35,457 nucleotides of DNA, taken from the NCBI GenBank assembly GCA_905235445.1, contig CAJOLJ010000021.1, forward strand, positions 1 through 35,457, written 5' to 3'. Source of the DNA: an uncultured Bacteroidales bacterium. GTDB taxonomy: Bacteria; Bacteroidota; Bacteroidia; Bacteroidales; UBA932. Numbering within the stretch: position 1 is the first letter of the stretch; every line of letters begins with the position of its first letter. Below are positions 1-7,585 of this stretch, in pieces. The notes under the pieces were generated by a model that saw only the letters and a list, made by a program, of their open reading frames with translations, did not search any database and was not told where the DNA came from. Position numbers and translations under genes: made by a program.

Positions 1-163
1 CCTGTCCTGACGCTCCATATATCCTATGGAATTGACGCTCTCGATCTATCGTGTCCGACGGCCCTGCGGCCATCGGTTCGGTACTTGCTTCTTGTACTTA
101 TCTTCAGAATTTTCAATGAACTCATGCGGATTTTACCGCTTCAGTGTCCGTTTTTCCTCAAAC
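1..163 (-). ncRNA. Probable rRNA operon leader (16S gene outside window)
   Basis: Read on the minus strand, this segment follows a canonical promoter and carries no convincing ORF. It contains a boxA-like stretch, GTTCATTGAAAATTCTG (revcomp of about 107-123), followed by AAGATAAGTACAAGAAGC, which resembles the antitermination leaders ahead of rRNA genes. Two compact hairpins lie nearer the window edge: 55-63 with 68-76 (8 of 9 pairs, 4-base loop) and 14-19 with 25-30 (6 pairs, 5-base loop). GACGCTC is repeated at 9-15 and 34-40. The rRNA assignment is inference from promoter type and leader style; no mature 16S sequence is inside the window. A tRNA or other stable RNA operon is the alternative. 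Confidence 0.5.
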
Positions 164-169
164 GGGCTG

Positions 170-200
170 CAAAGATACGCACTTTTTGGCAACCTCCAAA
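170..200 (-). promoter_or_regulatory. Strong Bacteroidetes promoter, leader-proximal
   Basis: On the minus strand TTTG (revcomp of 197-200) is followed by exactly 19 bases and TATCTTTG (revcomp of 170-177), the consensus -33/-7 pair of the Bacteroidetes primary sigma factor. The upstream DNA (about 200-245) is A/T-rich, like an UP element. Transcription would start near 163 and run off the left edge. Confidence 0.8.
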
Positions 201-252
201 CTTTTTCGTGATTTTTTTTGATTTTCTTCCAAAAACATCGATTTATCTCCAC

Positions 253-260
253 CAAAGATA
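253..260 (-). promoter_or_regulatory. Second tandem -7 element, leader-distal
   Basis: CAAAGATA on the plus strand gives a second TATCTTTG on the minus strand, 83 bases upstream of the first. No clear TTTG lies at the expected -33 distance. Tandem promoters are common ahead of rRNA operons, so this supports a P1/P2 arrangement, but the match rests on the -7 element alone. Confidence 0.5.
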
Positions 261-432
261 TGGGATTGCAAGTACTTTCATATCCTTCTTCGGAAGAATG
301 AGGGTTGCGTCTTTTCTTGTTATTTCCGCATTTCCGCATTTCAATCCGGTCATTTAGCAGGTCAACTACAGCGGCACTCTTGCCAAGTCTTTCTGAAATC
401 CCTTACCTTTGCACATCAAAGTTCAAAGCCAC
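261..432. other. Intergenic region between rRNA-type leader and CHR operon
   Basis: This is the rest of a gene-free stretch of more than 400 bases at the left edge. It holds a tandem duplication of TTTCCGCA (323-338) and a short palindrome around TTCTTCGGAAGAA (287-299). Small ORFs here have no signal sequence, no recognisable domain and poor coding character. Apart from the chrA promoter at its right end I see nothing else in it. Confidence 0.5.
380..411 (+). promoter_or_regulatory. Promoter of the CHR gene pair
   Basis: TACCTTTG at 404-411 fits the -7 consensus TAnnTTTG, with TTG at 380-382 about 21 bases upstream. Transcription would start around 417, leaving a leader of roughly 16 bases before the ATG at 433. 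The element overlaps an in-frame TTG at 409, which argues against an upstream start. Confidence 0.65.
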
Positions 433-1059
433 ATGAAAGGAAAAGAAGATACGACGAGGACCAAAGAAACCAAGAAAGTCTCCCTATGGAGCATCTTCGC
501 GGTGTTCGCCAAGATTGGCGCCTTCACAATTGGTGGAGGATATGCGATGATTCCCATAATCCAGGATGAACTGACGAAGAGGGGATGGATGAAGGAAGAG
601 GAGCTGCCGGATATCATTGCCCTCTCACAATCGGCCCCTGGCGTCCTTGCCGTGAACATGTCCATCTTCTCCGGCTACAAACTGAGAGGACTGAAGGGAA
701 GCATAGCCGCAACCATAGGGTCGGTTCTCCCGTCTTTCCTCATCATTCTCCTGATCGCCATGTTCTTGTCCGGGTATCAGGACAATCCCTATGTGATACG
801 TGCCTTCAATGGAATCCGTCCCGTGGTGATATCGCTTATAGCGGTACCGATGATAAACATGGCCAGGAAGAACAACAAGACATGGTGGGCTTGGGCCCTG
901 TCCATTGTCACGCTCATACTTGTGGCTTTGTTGGATGTCTCACCCATATATATATTATTGGTGGTAATGGTCCTTTCCTTCTCCCTTGCCATGTACAGGC
1001 AGAAAAAGCAGGTGAAAGCCTCCTCCGCCAATGGCACAACTGACGCAGGGGAGGAATAG
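433..1059 (+). CDS. chrA: Chromate transporter family protein, first half-size subunit
   Basis: This 208-residue inner-membrane protein belongs to the CHR family. It has the family signature near the N-terminus (FAKIGAFTIGGGYAM) and a second one (LSQSAPGVLAVN), followed by about five hydrophobic segments. Short-chain CHR proteins have one CHR domain and work as a pair of different subunits, probably assembled antiparallel. The next gene supplies the partner after a 3-base gap. In-frame codons reach back to a TTG at 409, but the promoter element covers that site, so I use the ATG at 433. In the family the substrate is chromate or a similar oxyanion exported from the cell; the true substrate here is unproven. 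The C-terminus is a short charged tail. Confidence 0.9.
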   Translation: MKGKEDTTRTKETKKVSLWSIFAVFAKIGAFTIGGGYAMIPIIQDELTKRGWMKEEELPDIIALSQSAPGVLAVNMSIFSGYKLRGLKGSIAATIGSVLPSFLIILLIAMFLSGYQDNPYVIRAFNGIRPVVISLIAVPMINMARKNNKTWWAWALSIVTLILVALLDVSPIYILLVVMVLSFSLAMYRQKKQVKASSANGTTDAGEE

Positions 1060-1062
1060 GAC

Positions 1063-1665
1063 ATGGACACACTGCTTCTTTTCTGGGAACTGTTCTCGAC
1101 ATTCTTCCTCATCGGGATCTTCACTTTCGGCGGAGGCTATGCGATGCTCTCCCTCATACAGACCCAGGTCGTTGTCGCCCACGGCTGGCTGTCCGAGAGC
1201 GCATTCACCGATATCGTGGCCATATCCCAGATGACACCTGGTCCCATAGGTGTGAACTGTGCCACATACACCGGCTACGAAGTTCTTCACACCGTAGGAG
1301 CACCCCACCTCATTGCCATACTGGGAAGCGCCGTCAGTACATTCGCTCTGATCCTCCCGTCTTTTTTCATCGTTCTCGCCCTTGTGAAATTCTACAGAAA
1401 AGTGATGGGAAGCCGGGTCTTCGAGGGAGTGATGAGCTGGGTCAGACCCACGGTGGTCGGACTCATCGGTGCCGCTGCCGTAATCCTTATATGCAACTGC
1501 ACCTGGTCAGGGGTCATCCCCCATCTTGAAATCGTGAAGGAAAACTTCATCGACTGGAAAAGCTGGGTACTGTTCGGAGCCGCTATGATAGCATCGCTCG
1601 GATTCAAGGTCAATCCCATCATCATCATACTCGCAGGGGCGGTAGCTGGACTCATCCTGTACTGA
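1063..1665 (+). CDS. chrA: Chromate transporter family protein, second half-size subunit
   Basis: This is the 200-residue partner of the preceding gene, translationally close (3 bases between stop and ATG). It repeats the CHR signature near the N-terminus (FFLIGIFTFGGGYAM) and has SQMTPGPIGVN as its second motif. Several hydrophobic segments follow and it ends in a very hydrophobic helix (about residues 180-200). The two subunits are clearly paralogous but diverged, as expected for heterodimeric short-chain CHR transporters. It is a complete gene and not the far half of a frameshifted long-chain ChrA, since both halves have their own start, signature and stop. Annotation as a chromate exporter is by family only. 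Confidence 0.9.
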   Translation: MDTLLLFWELFSTFFLIGIFTFGGGYAMLSLIQTQVVVAHGWLSESAFTDIVAISQMTPGPIGVNCATYTGYEVLHTVGAPHLIAILGSAVSTFALILPSFFIVLALVKFYRKVMGSRVFEGVMSWVRPTVVGLIGAAAVILICNCTWSGVIPHLEIVKENFIDWKSWVLFGAAMIASLGFKVNPIIIILAGAVAGLILY

Positions 1666-1711
1666 TGGCCCTAAATCAAGACTTCCTTAAAAGAGAATGA
1701 AAGTTTTTCGC

Positions 1712-1719
1712 TAACTTCG
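1712..1719 (+). promoter_or_regulatory. Possible -7 element for the cyclophilin gene
   Basis: TAACTTCG is a 7-of-8 fit to TAnnTTTG. A start near 1726 would give a leader of about 56 bases to the ATG at 1782. No TTTG is obvious at -33, so readthrough from the CHR genes is also possible. Confidence 0.35.
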
Positions 1720-1781
1720 CATCACTCCAAGCATGGAACCCACCTTGGAAACTTGACAGTAAAAATCATCAATATCGAGAA

Positions 1782-2531
1782 ATGAAAAGAATTTCACTGA
1801 GGACTATCCTTCACCTAGTACTTTGCGCAGCCCTGGTCGGGGCGGTATCCGTCTCCTGCGGGGAAAGCGCATCAAAGAAGGCAGAGAAAGAGGCGGAGCT
1901 GAAAGCTGCCGAGCAGGCAAAGGCCGACTCCCTTGCCAAGGTCGAATATGAAAAGAAGATGAAAGAAGCCGAGGGCATCATCTCCCTGCTTGGGGAAGAG
2001 CCCATGTTCGACATCACCACCAACCTCGGAACAATCAAAATAAAGCTCTACGCAGACACTCCTCTGCACCGCAAGAATTTCGAGAAGCTTGCTCTCTCCG
2101 GATTCTATGACGGCCTCCTGTTCCACAGGGTAATCAACGGATTCATGATCCAGGGCGGTGACCCCCTGAGCAAAGATCCGGAAAAAGTCTCCCAGTACGG
2201 TACTGGCGGACCCGGTTACACAGTCCCTGCAGAGATTCTTCCCAACCACAAGCACAAGAAAGGTGCCCTGGCTGCAGCCCGCAGAGGTGACAAGGCAAAT
2301 CCCAAGAGGGAATCTTCGGGTTCACAGTTCTATCTGGTCCAGGATGAGGGGGCATGCGCAAGCCTTGACGGGGACTATACCGTCTTCGGTGAGACTGTCC
2401 AGGGACTGGATGTCATTGACAAAATTGCAGCCGTGGCAACCGGGGCTAAGGATCTTCCCACAAATCCTGTCAAAATCATCTCCGTGACTCTTGACGAAGC
2501 TTCAAAACCTGTCCCTCCGACAGGAAATTAG
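1782..2531 (+). CDS. Cyclophilin-type peptidyl-prolyl isomerase lipoprotein
   Basis: This 249-residue protein is a peptidyl-prolyl cis-trans isomerase acting outside the cytoplasm, where it would help fold secreted or outer-membrane proteins. A signal peptide ends at a lipidation cysteine (Cys26, context SVSC, a loose lipobox). Residues 30-66 are a charged Ala/Lys/Glu segment, probably a helical spacer. The cyclophilin domain spans about 75-240. It has FHRV (114-117, with the catalytic Arg116), QGGDP (124-128), GSQFYLV (around 180-186) and LDGDYTVFGE (195-204). The human-type active-site Trp is replaced by Tyr, as in many bacterial cyclophilins. It follows the CHR genes by 116 bases with its own possible promoter and is followed by a strong terminator. 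Confidence 0.92.
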   Translation: MKRISLRTILHLVLCAALVGAVSVSCGESASKKAEKEAELKAAEQAKADSLAKVEYEKKMKEAEGIISLLGEEPMFDITTNLGTIKIKLYADTPLHRKNFEKLALSGFYDGLLFHRVINGFMIQGGDPLSKDPEKVSQYGTGGPGYTVPAEILPNHKHKKGALAAARRGDKANPKRESSGSQFYLVQDEGACASLDGDYTVFGETVQGLDVIDKIAAVATGAKDLPTNPVKIISVTLDEASKPVPPTGN

Positions 2532-2595
2532 ATAAATTTTGTTCTGAACGAAGACAAATCAGTTCAAAAATCAACAAACGCTGCCCGATGGGCAC

Positions 2596-2695
2596 AATAT
2601 TTGCAGTAATACACCTTGAATAGTTTTTTCATAGGTTAAGTTTTAGGTTAGAATTGCGGAACGGCTTTGCAGGGATGCAAGGCCGTTCTATTTTT
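2596..2695 (+). ncRNA. Candidate small RNA between cyclophilin gene and terminator
   Basis: AATATTTG at 2596-2603 is a near match to the -7 element and would start a transcript around 2610. It ends about 85 bases later at the strong hairpin and T-run. The stretch contains a direct repeat of AGGTTA (2633-2638 and 2645-2650) and no usable ORF. It could equally be the 3' untranslated region of the cyclophilin mRNA; the near-promoter is the only reason to prefer an independent RNA. I do not recognise a known RNA family. Confidence 0.3.
2659..2695 (+). terminator. Rho-independent terminator
   Basis: A 13-base stem (GAACGGCTTTGCA at 2659-2671 with its partner at 2676-2688, one G-U pair) closes a GGGA tetraloop and is followed by TATTTTT. 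It ends the plus-strand unit. It also lies 48 bases beyond the stop of the converging GH9 gene, but the T-run is on the plus-strand side only. Confidence 0.85.
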
Positions 2696-2742
2696 CATTT
2701 TCCGAAGCCGACTCCGGAATAATTGATGAAAAGGTCTGAAAA

Positions 2743-5193
2743 CTACTGCTTCAGATAGAAGATTTCAGCGACGCACGATGAAAGTCTCGCCGTAGCCTGG
2801 GTCCAGATCTCCTTGTAAGTGCAGTTCGACTGCATCGGGAAATAGGGTTCATCGTCGTTCTCGAAGGTTTCGATGCCGACCGGTACGGCTCCCACCACAT
2901 TCCCGGAATAGGCTCCGTACAGAAGCGGATAGTCGTACCCCTCACCGTATACCGTACTCAAGGCAAACGGATTGAAGCCGATGACCCACTCTACCTGTCT
3001 CGTGGCGATATCCCTCAGTTCCGTATCGGAAAGGGCACGGCTCAAAATGAACGCCGCCTTACCCTTGGAGAGGGTTACTGAATTGAATCCCCTGAACTGA
3101 TAAGAGACAGGGAACCTTCTGAGGTAGAATCCTCCACCCAAGGGGACTCCGTTTTCGACCTGCGCATTGTATTCCTCCATTGTCGGGAGTCCTACGGCGT
3201 TTCCTTCATGGTATATGGTGGAATAGTCCGTATTCCCTTTCTCGTATACCCCGGCGGGAAGCATACCATATGGAGACGTTATTCCGACTATGGCCTTATA
3301 GTAATCGGCGTACGCCTCAAGCGACTCTTTCCAGAGGTTGGCATCCTTGTGGGCGGGAGCCGCCTCCAGAAGCATGGCAAGACCCTGGACAAGGAGATGT
3401 TCCTGGCTTCCGTGATAATAGGCAAGTGTCCTCCGGTGTGAGGAATTCTCCCAATAGAAGCCTCTGAGCGGGATATTCCAGTCAGTGCGGGGAGTCATCT
3501 GCTGGCATTTCATCTGGGCTTTCGCCCAGGATGCCGCATCCTCCAGATAGGACTTATCTCCTGTCAGGTCATAAAGCCGCATGGCGGACACGACAGCCAT
3601 AGCGTTTAGTTCAGCCTCTGACGAAGGACGTATCTGAGAGGGAAGTGCTTCTTTTGCGAATTCATAATCCTCCTTTGCGGCCCTCTCCAGCCAGTGTGCG
3701 AACACGGGATCCATGTCAAGGAAATGTTCCACTGCCATGGCGCATGCCCCGGCGGTGCGGAAGTTGTCCGAGGCTTTGTTCGTGGCTGTGCAGTCCATAT
3801 CGTCTTTGTCTCCTCTTGCGTTCCGGGTCCATATGCCTATTATGATTCCGCCGAGGCGGTATCCGTCCCCGAAACGAGTGCGAAGAACCCAGCCGAGTCC
3901 CCATCTGGCCTCCTCCAGGAGCCTTTCGTACAGTACGTCGTCCTTGCCCTTCACTGCCGAGGCCATCTCCAGCAGGGAGATTATGCACTCCGTGGTGTTT
4001 CCGGTTCCCTGGGTGAGGTCCGCCGCATCATGCCATCCGCCGGCAACGGAAAGAGTCCTTCCGTCCAAGGGGTGGTGCATGAACACATCCAGATGGCAGG
4101 GCTCATGTATTCCGTTCTGGTCGAAACCGCAGCGCTGTGAGAAATAGAAATTAAGGGTATGCCAGACTGTCGAGAGGAAGGCGGAACCTCCTATCGGGAA
4201 AGGCTTGGTGGATGTGTTTCCTGCACGAAGAGTATAAGTTCCCTCGGCGGTAAAGTCGCTGAAGTCGGCAACCGAAAAGTCTTTCCCCTGGAGGGGAACG
4301 GTCTTGGACGAATAGACAGTGTGTCCCTTCCCGTCAACAAGGCTGAAGGCCTGGGGCCGTGAGGAGGGCAGAACGGCCTCCTTTCTCGCATCGGCAAGGT
4401 AACCGCTATGACTGTATGCCACCCGTCCTTCCTCCAGATTGAAACCCCTCGAGTGTTCCGGGGAAACGCGTTCAATGGACATCTCATCGACCCACAGGGT
4501 CATCTCGCTGAGCGATCCCTGGGTCTCTCCGTTCATCATAATGCTGACGGCGAAGCCCGTAACCTTGTCCCTGTACAGGTCAGGAATCTCCCAAATTATC
4601 CTTGTCCACTGTCCCGGGGTCACGGTCACGAAGTGGGAACCCTCGAATCTCCCCGGAGTCGGGGTCGGATGCTCTCCCTCATTCCTGAGTTCAAATCCCA
4701 GGAAGGCGGTGTAATAGCCGGTAGCCTCGACATAAACCCAACAGCTGAACCTGTTATATCCCCTGAGGTCTTCCCCGTCCATGGGACGGACTATTTCCGG
4801 CATACCGTAGTTCCTGTTGTTGGAACTTTTGACGGGACCCGATACCGGTGTCACGAGTTTGACGCTCCCCCTCCCGCTATGGGAGAAGCCCGCATCCGGG
4901 AAGATCTCCCCGGCTCCGTTGTGCTGCAGGGAAGAAAAGTCCTCGAAAAGAGGCAGCATCCGCCTGCCATGGACCCCCTTTGCCTCCCATCTGTACATCC
5001 CTGAATTCTCAGGGATCTCTTTCATTATGGTGTGTACCGTACGGCTCTCCGAAATCTGTTTGGCGAGATTCGCGTCAGCTTTCCAAGGGGAGGTGCCCTC
5101 CTGGGTGGCAGGAGAAGTACAGAACGCTACGCTCAGTGAGAGGACCAAGATGGCAAAGGGCCTCACTTTCGGGTATCTTGTCATTTCTTCCAT
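2743..5193 (-). CDS. GH9 family glycoside hydrolase lipoprotein
   Basis: This 816-residue protein has a lipoprotein signal (Cys25, context VAFC). A jelly-roll, carbohydrate-binding-like region spans about 85-245. An Ig-like CelD_N domain at about 255-335 is the usual partner of GH9 enzymes. The GH9 (alpha/alpha)6 barrel occupies about 340-816. The motif GGWHDAAD (385-392) supplies the Asp pair of the inverting base (Asp389, Asp392). A Glu near 795 (KEIW) sits where GH9 enzymes keep their general acid. GH9 members include endoglucanases, cellodextrinases and exo-beta-glucosaminidases, so the substrate is open. It lies 51 bases downstream of a GH20 gene on the same strand with no obvious promoter between, suggesting one transcript. 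A start at Met4 (5184) is equally possible. Confidence 0.88.
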   Translation of the reverse strand: MEEMTRYPKVRPFAILVLSLSVAFCTSPATQEGTSPWKADANLAKQISESRTVHTIMKEIPENSGMYRWEAKGVHGRRMLPLFEDFSSLQHNGAGEIFPDAGFSHSGRGSVKLVTPVSGPVKSSNNRNYGMPEIVRPMDGEDLRGYNRFSCWVYVEATGYYTAFLGFELRNEGEHPTPTPGRFEGSHFVTVTPGQWTRIIWEIPDLYRDKVTGFAVSIMMNGETQGSLSEMTLWVDEMSIERVSPEHSRGFNLEEGRVAYSHSGYLADARKEAVLPSSRPQAFSLVDGKGHTVYSSKTVPLQGKDFSVADFSDFTAEGTYTLRAGNTSTKPFPIGGSAFLSTVWHTLNFYFSQRCGFDQNGIHEPCHLDVFMHHPLDGRTLSVAGGWHDAADLTQGTGNTTECIISLLEMASAVKGKDDVLYERLLEEARWGLGWVLRTRFGDGYRLGGIIIGIWTRNARGDKDDMDCTATNKASDNFRTAGACAMAVEHFLDMDPVFAHWLERAAKEDYEFAKEALPSQIRPSSEAELNAMAVVSAMRLYDLTGDKSYLEDAASWAKAQMKCQQMTPRTDWNIPLRGFYWENSSHRRTLAYYHGSQEHLLVQGLAMLLEAAPAHKDANLWKESLEAYADYYKAIVGITSPYGMLPAGVYEKGNTDYSTIYHEGNAVGLPTMEEYNAQVENGVPLGGGFYLRRFPVSYQFRGFNSVTLSKGKAAFILSRALSDTELRDIATRQVEWVIGFNPFALSTVYGEGYDYPLLYGAYSGNVVGAVPVGIETFENDDEPYFPMQSNCTYKEIWTQATARLSSCVAEIFYLKQ

Positions 5194-5244
5194 GGGCGGA
5201 TTTTATGTGTTGGGAAATATGGGATGAGGGGTAGGGACCGTCTT

Positions 5245-7260
5245 TTAATTTATCAGGATTTCATCCGTGAACAGCCAGTCGTGGCGGGGCTTTCCCGATC
5301 TGAAGGCCTTGTACCGCACATAGCGGCCCCTTCCGTTTACGACCTCCCCGTACAGGACGAAACACTGTCCCGTCTGGGCAGCGTCTGGGAGTTCCCTGAA
5401 GGTGGTGCATAGCAAGGTGAATGTCTCCCCGTCTTCCGACACCCAGGCTTCCGTTTTCTCGGGAAGGGCGATGTTGACGCCCATCTGGCTCATGAACGAT
5501 GCTCCGATGAAATGGAGGTCCTGTACTTTCCCGAGATCGATGACGACGTCTATGTCGCTGAGGAATCCCTGCCATACGGCATCGTAATAGGAGTATCCGC
5601 CACGCACTCCATCGGTAAGGGATGCCTCCCTGGCCGCCTGGTACTGGGTGCTGTAGGGGATATTGTATTTGACGGGACAGCCAAGCGCAAGATGGACGGC
5701 GGGATGGATGGCCTCCGGCCGGTCACCGAACTCGTTGGCGAGGTCAAAGGGATGGTATCCGTCCGCCCTCAGCACATCCACAAGGTCAAGGGCCCTTTCA
5801 CGGAAGTTGTCGAAGTCCTTTTCTTCCTGAGGTGTCCAACCGATTTCGGCGATGGCGAATGCCCTGGGATACAGCATGAATTCGGCATGCTCGTCCGTCG
5901 GGACGTATTCGGTCCAGAGGTTCCCCTGGACTCCGAGCAGATGAGGCAGCATGGCCCCGTCCACCCCCTCGGGCTGGGGGTTGAACTTGTAAACGTTCTT
6001 TAGCGGCTGATAGCTTCCGAAAGCGGGTGGAACCCTGGAAGGTTCGTCCTGAGGATAGTCGAGGTAGCAATTGCTCATTGGGCACATGATGACATCATGT
6101 CCCCCTGCCATGGCTTCGGCACCGGCTGCCGTTCCTCGCCAAGACATTACTGTCGCCTCGGGGGCAAGGCCCCCTTCCATTATCTCGTCCCATCCCAGAA
6201 GCACCCTTCCGCGGGAGAGGATATGCTTTTCTATCCTCTTTGTCATATAGCTCTGGAGCTCGGCAATGTCCGTCATCCCTTCCTTGCGCATCAGCTCCTG
6301 GCATGAGGGACACTCTCTCCAGGCTCTGCGTGAGGCTTCGTCGCCTCCGATGTGAATGAGCCTTGAGGGGAATATCTCAATCACTTCGTCCAGGACTTTC
6401 CCGAAGAACTCATATGTTTTCTCATTGGAGGGGCATACGTCGGGAGTCGGGGTCTGGATGGGGATGCCGTTAGCGTCCTTGTGAGAGCATGAAAGTTCAG
6501 GGTATGCGGCAGTGACCTCGGCACAGTGCCCAGGCATCTCTATTTCCGGGATGATGTTAATGCCGAGTCTTTCGGCATAGGAGACAATCTCTTTCGCGTC
6601 CTCCTTCGTCAAGTAGCCCCCGTAGGCACCTTCGCTTCCTTTTCTGGCATATCCTCCCCCGCGACTCCACTCGGTGAACTTGTCAGCTGTTCTCCAAGCC
6701 GCATAATTGCAGAGTTCGGGGTAGGAATCTATCTCGATTCTCCATCCTGCGCCATCAGTGAGATGCAGATGGAGGGAGTTGAGCTTCACCCTTGACATTG
6801 CATCCAACTGTTTAAGGATAAAATCCTTTGAGCGGAAATTCCTGGAGATGTCAAGCATCAGCCCCCTGTGCGAAAATCTGGGGTAGTCAGTGATGGTGCA
6901 CTGCTCTATCGTTCCATCCTCGGAAAGGGACTCCATGTAAGCGAGGCTCTGCCTTGCTCGAAGGACACCCTTTTGTGAAAGGGCTGCAATCTGGATTCCG
7001 TCTTTCCCGACGGTAAGCCGATAGGCCTCATCCAGTGCGAAATCAGGCAGCGACAAAGAGGTGAGTTCCCTCCGTAGGGCCTTGTCTGCAGATTTGATTT
7101 TGATGTCCTTTCCGTCCTTGCGGAAACGGTAGACGCTTCCTCCCGAAGTGAAGGAAACGGGCCTTGGAATAATGTCCCCGGGTCCCGGCGCACCCCATAC
7201 CGACAAGGCGGCAATGGAAAGGGCGCAAACGAGCAGGGCTCTTGTGATTGCTTTATTCAT
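5245..7260 (-). CDS. GH20 beta-N-acetylhexosaminidase, secreted
   Basis: This 671-residue exo-enzyme removes terminal GlcNAc or GalNAc from glycans by substrate-assisted catalysis. A cleavable signal peptide (about 1-23) leads into a GH20b domain (about 28-125) and the catalytic barrel (about 128-500). HLHLTDGAGWRIEI (164-177) and the catalytic pair Asp307-Glu308 within HIGGDEA (303-309) are clear. The C-terminal 140 residues look like an F5/8-type or CBM32-like beta-sandwich domain. It is the first gene of a two-gene unit with the GH9 lipoprotein. A promoter with TATATTTG lies about 65 bases upstream. Possible substrates are host glycans, chitin fragments or bacterial wall material; sequence alone does not separate them. 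Confidence 0.93.
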   Translation of the reverse strand: MNKAITRALLVCALSIAALSVWGAPGPGDIIPRPVSFTSGGSVYRFRKDGKDIKIKSADKALRRELTSLSLPDFALDEAYRLTVGKDGIQIAALSQKGVLRARQSLAYMESLSEDGTIEQCTITDYPRFSHRGLMLDISRNFRSKDFILKQLDAMSRVKLNSLHLHLTDGAGWRIEIDSYPELCNYAAWRTADKFTEWSRGGGYARKGSEGAYGGYLTKEDAKEIVSYAERLGINIIPEIEMPGHCAEVTAAYPELSCSHKDANGIPIQTPTPDVCPSNEKTYEFFGKVLDEVIEIFPSRLIHIGGDEASRRAWRECPSCQELMRKEGMTDIAELQSYMTKRIEKHILSRGRVLLGWDEIMEGGLAPEATVMSWRGTAAGAEAMAGGHDVIMCPMSNCYLDYPQDEPSRVPPAFGSYQPLKNVYKFNPQPEGVDGAMLPHLLGVQGNLWTEYVPTDEHAEFMLYPRAFAIAEIGWTPQEEKDFDNFRERALDLVDVLRADGYHPFDLANEFGDRPEAIHPAVHLALGCPVKYNIPYSTQYQAAREASLTDGVRGGYSYYDAVWQGFLSDIDVVIDLGKVQDLHFIGASFMSQMGVNIALPEKTEAWVSEDGETFTLLCTTFRELPDAAQTGQCFVLYGEVVNGRGRYVRYKAFRSGKPRHDWLFTDEILIN

Positions 7261-7325
7261 GATACTTCCGCTTTACTGTTACTCAATTAATTATGTGCCT
7301 ATTGGAATTGACCGGTGAACTGCTT

Positions 7326-7333
7326 CAAATATA
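7326..7333 (-). promoter_or_regulatory. Promoter -7 element of the GH20-GH9 unit
   Basis: CAAATATA on the plus strand is TATATTTG on the minus strand, a full TAnnTTTG match. Transcription would start near 7319, about 60 bases before the GH20 ATG. No clean TTTG is seen at -33. Confidence 0.6.
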
Positions 7334-7513
7334 GTCAAAGTTATAAACCTTCTTCTAAGACATGGTCGAAAAAATGACAAATAAGGTTGAGATATAATCA
7401 TATGGCTGAAACTGAGGGCGAAGGCCCGGTACTGCCAGGTCTCCCAAAGACCTTTCCATCAGAATGAAAAATCCCGTATTATCAATATCTAAGCCTGGAT
7501 TTCCAGAACCGGA

Positions 7514-7549
7514 TGGGGCGGTTTTTCGCCACTTCGTATAACTGCCCCA
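7514..7549. repeat. Inverted repeat at the hydE promoter
   Basis: TGGGGCGGTT (7514-7523) and AACTGCCCCA (7540-7549) pair over 10 positions (one G-T) around a 16-base spacer. The right arm covers the expected -33 region of the hydE promoter, so it is placed like an operator. It lies upstream of the predicted transcript, so an RNA hairpin role is unlikely for hydE. Confidence 0.5.
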
Positions 7550-7571
7550 CGCAAATATCCCCGCGAATGAC

Positions 7572-7579
7572 TACATTTG
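7572..7579 (+). promoter_or_regulatory. hydE promoter -7 element, implying a leaderless mRNA
   Basis: TACATTTG matches TAnnTTTG perfectly and ends 6 bases before the hydE ATG at 7586. Bacteroidetes transcripts start about 4-8 bases after this element, so the mRNA would begin at or within a few bases of the start codon. Confidence 0.65.
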
Positions 7580-7585
7580 CAAAGC

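Larger units (their letters stand above)
7261..7585. other. Divergent intergenic region between GH20 and hydE
   Basis: This 325-base region holds promoters in both directions: one for the GH20-GH9 unit (7326-7333, minus) and one for hydE (7572-7579, plus). An inverted repeat at 7514-7549 lies between them, close to the hydE -33 position. No coding sequence or RNA gene is apparent in the middle (7340-7510). Confidence 0.6.

Noticed and set aside
323..338. TTTCCGCA tandem repeat as part of a CRISPR or attachment site
   Set aside because: There are only two adjacent 8-base copies without spacers, and no cas or integrase gene is near.
433..1665. The two CHR genes as one frameshifted long-chain ChrA
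   Set aside because: Each half has its own start, signature motifs and stop, and heterodimeric short-chain pairs are normal in this family.
1811..2361. Minus-strand ORFs inside the cyclophilin gene
   Set aside because: They are shadows without signals or domains; the plus-strand gene explains the region fully.
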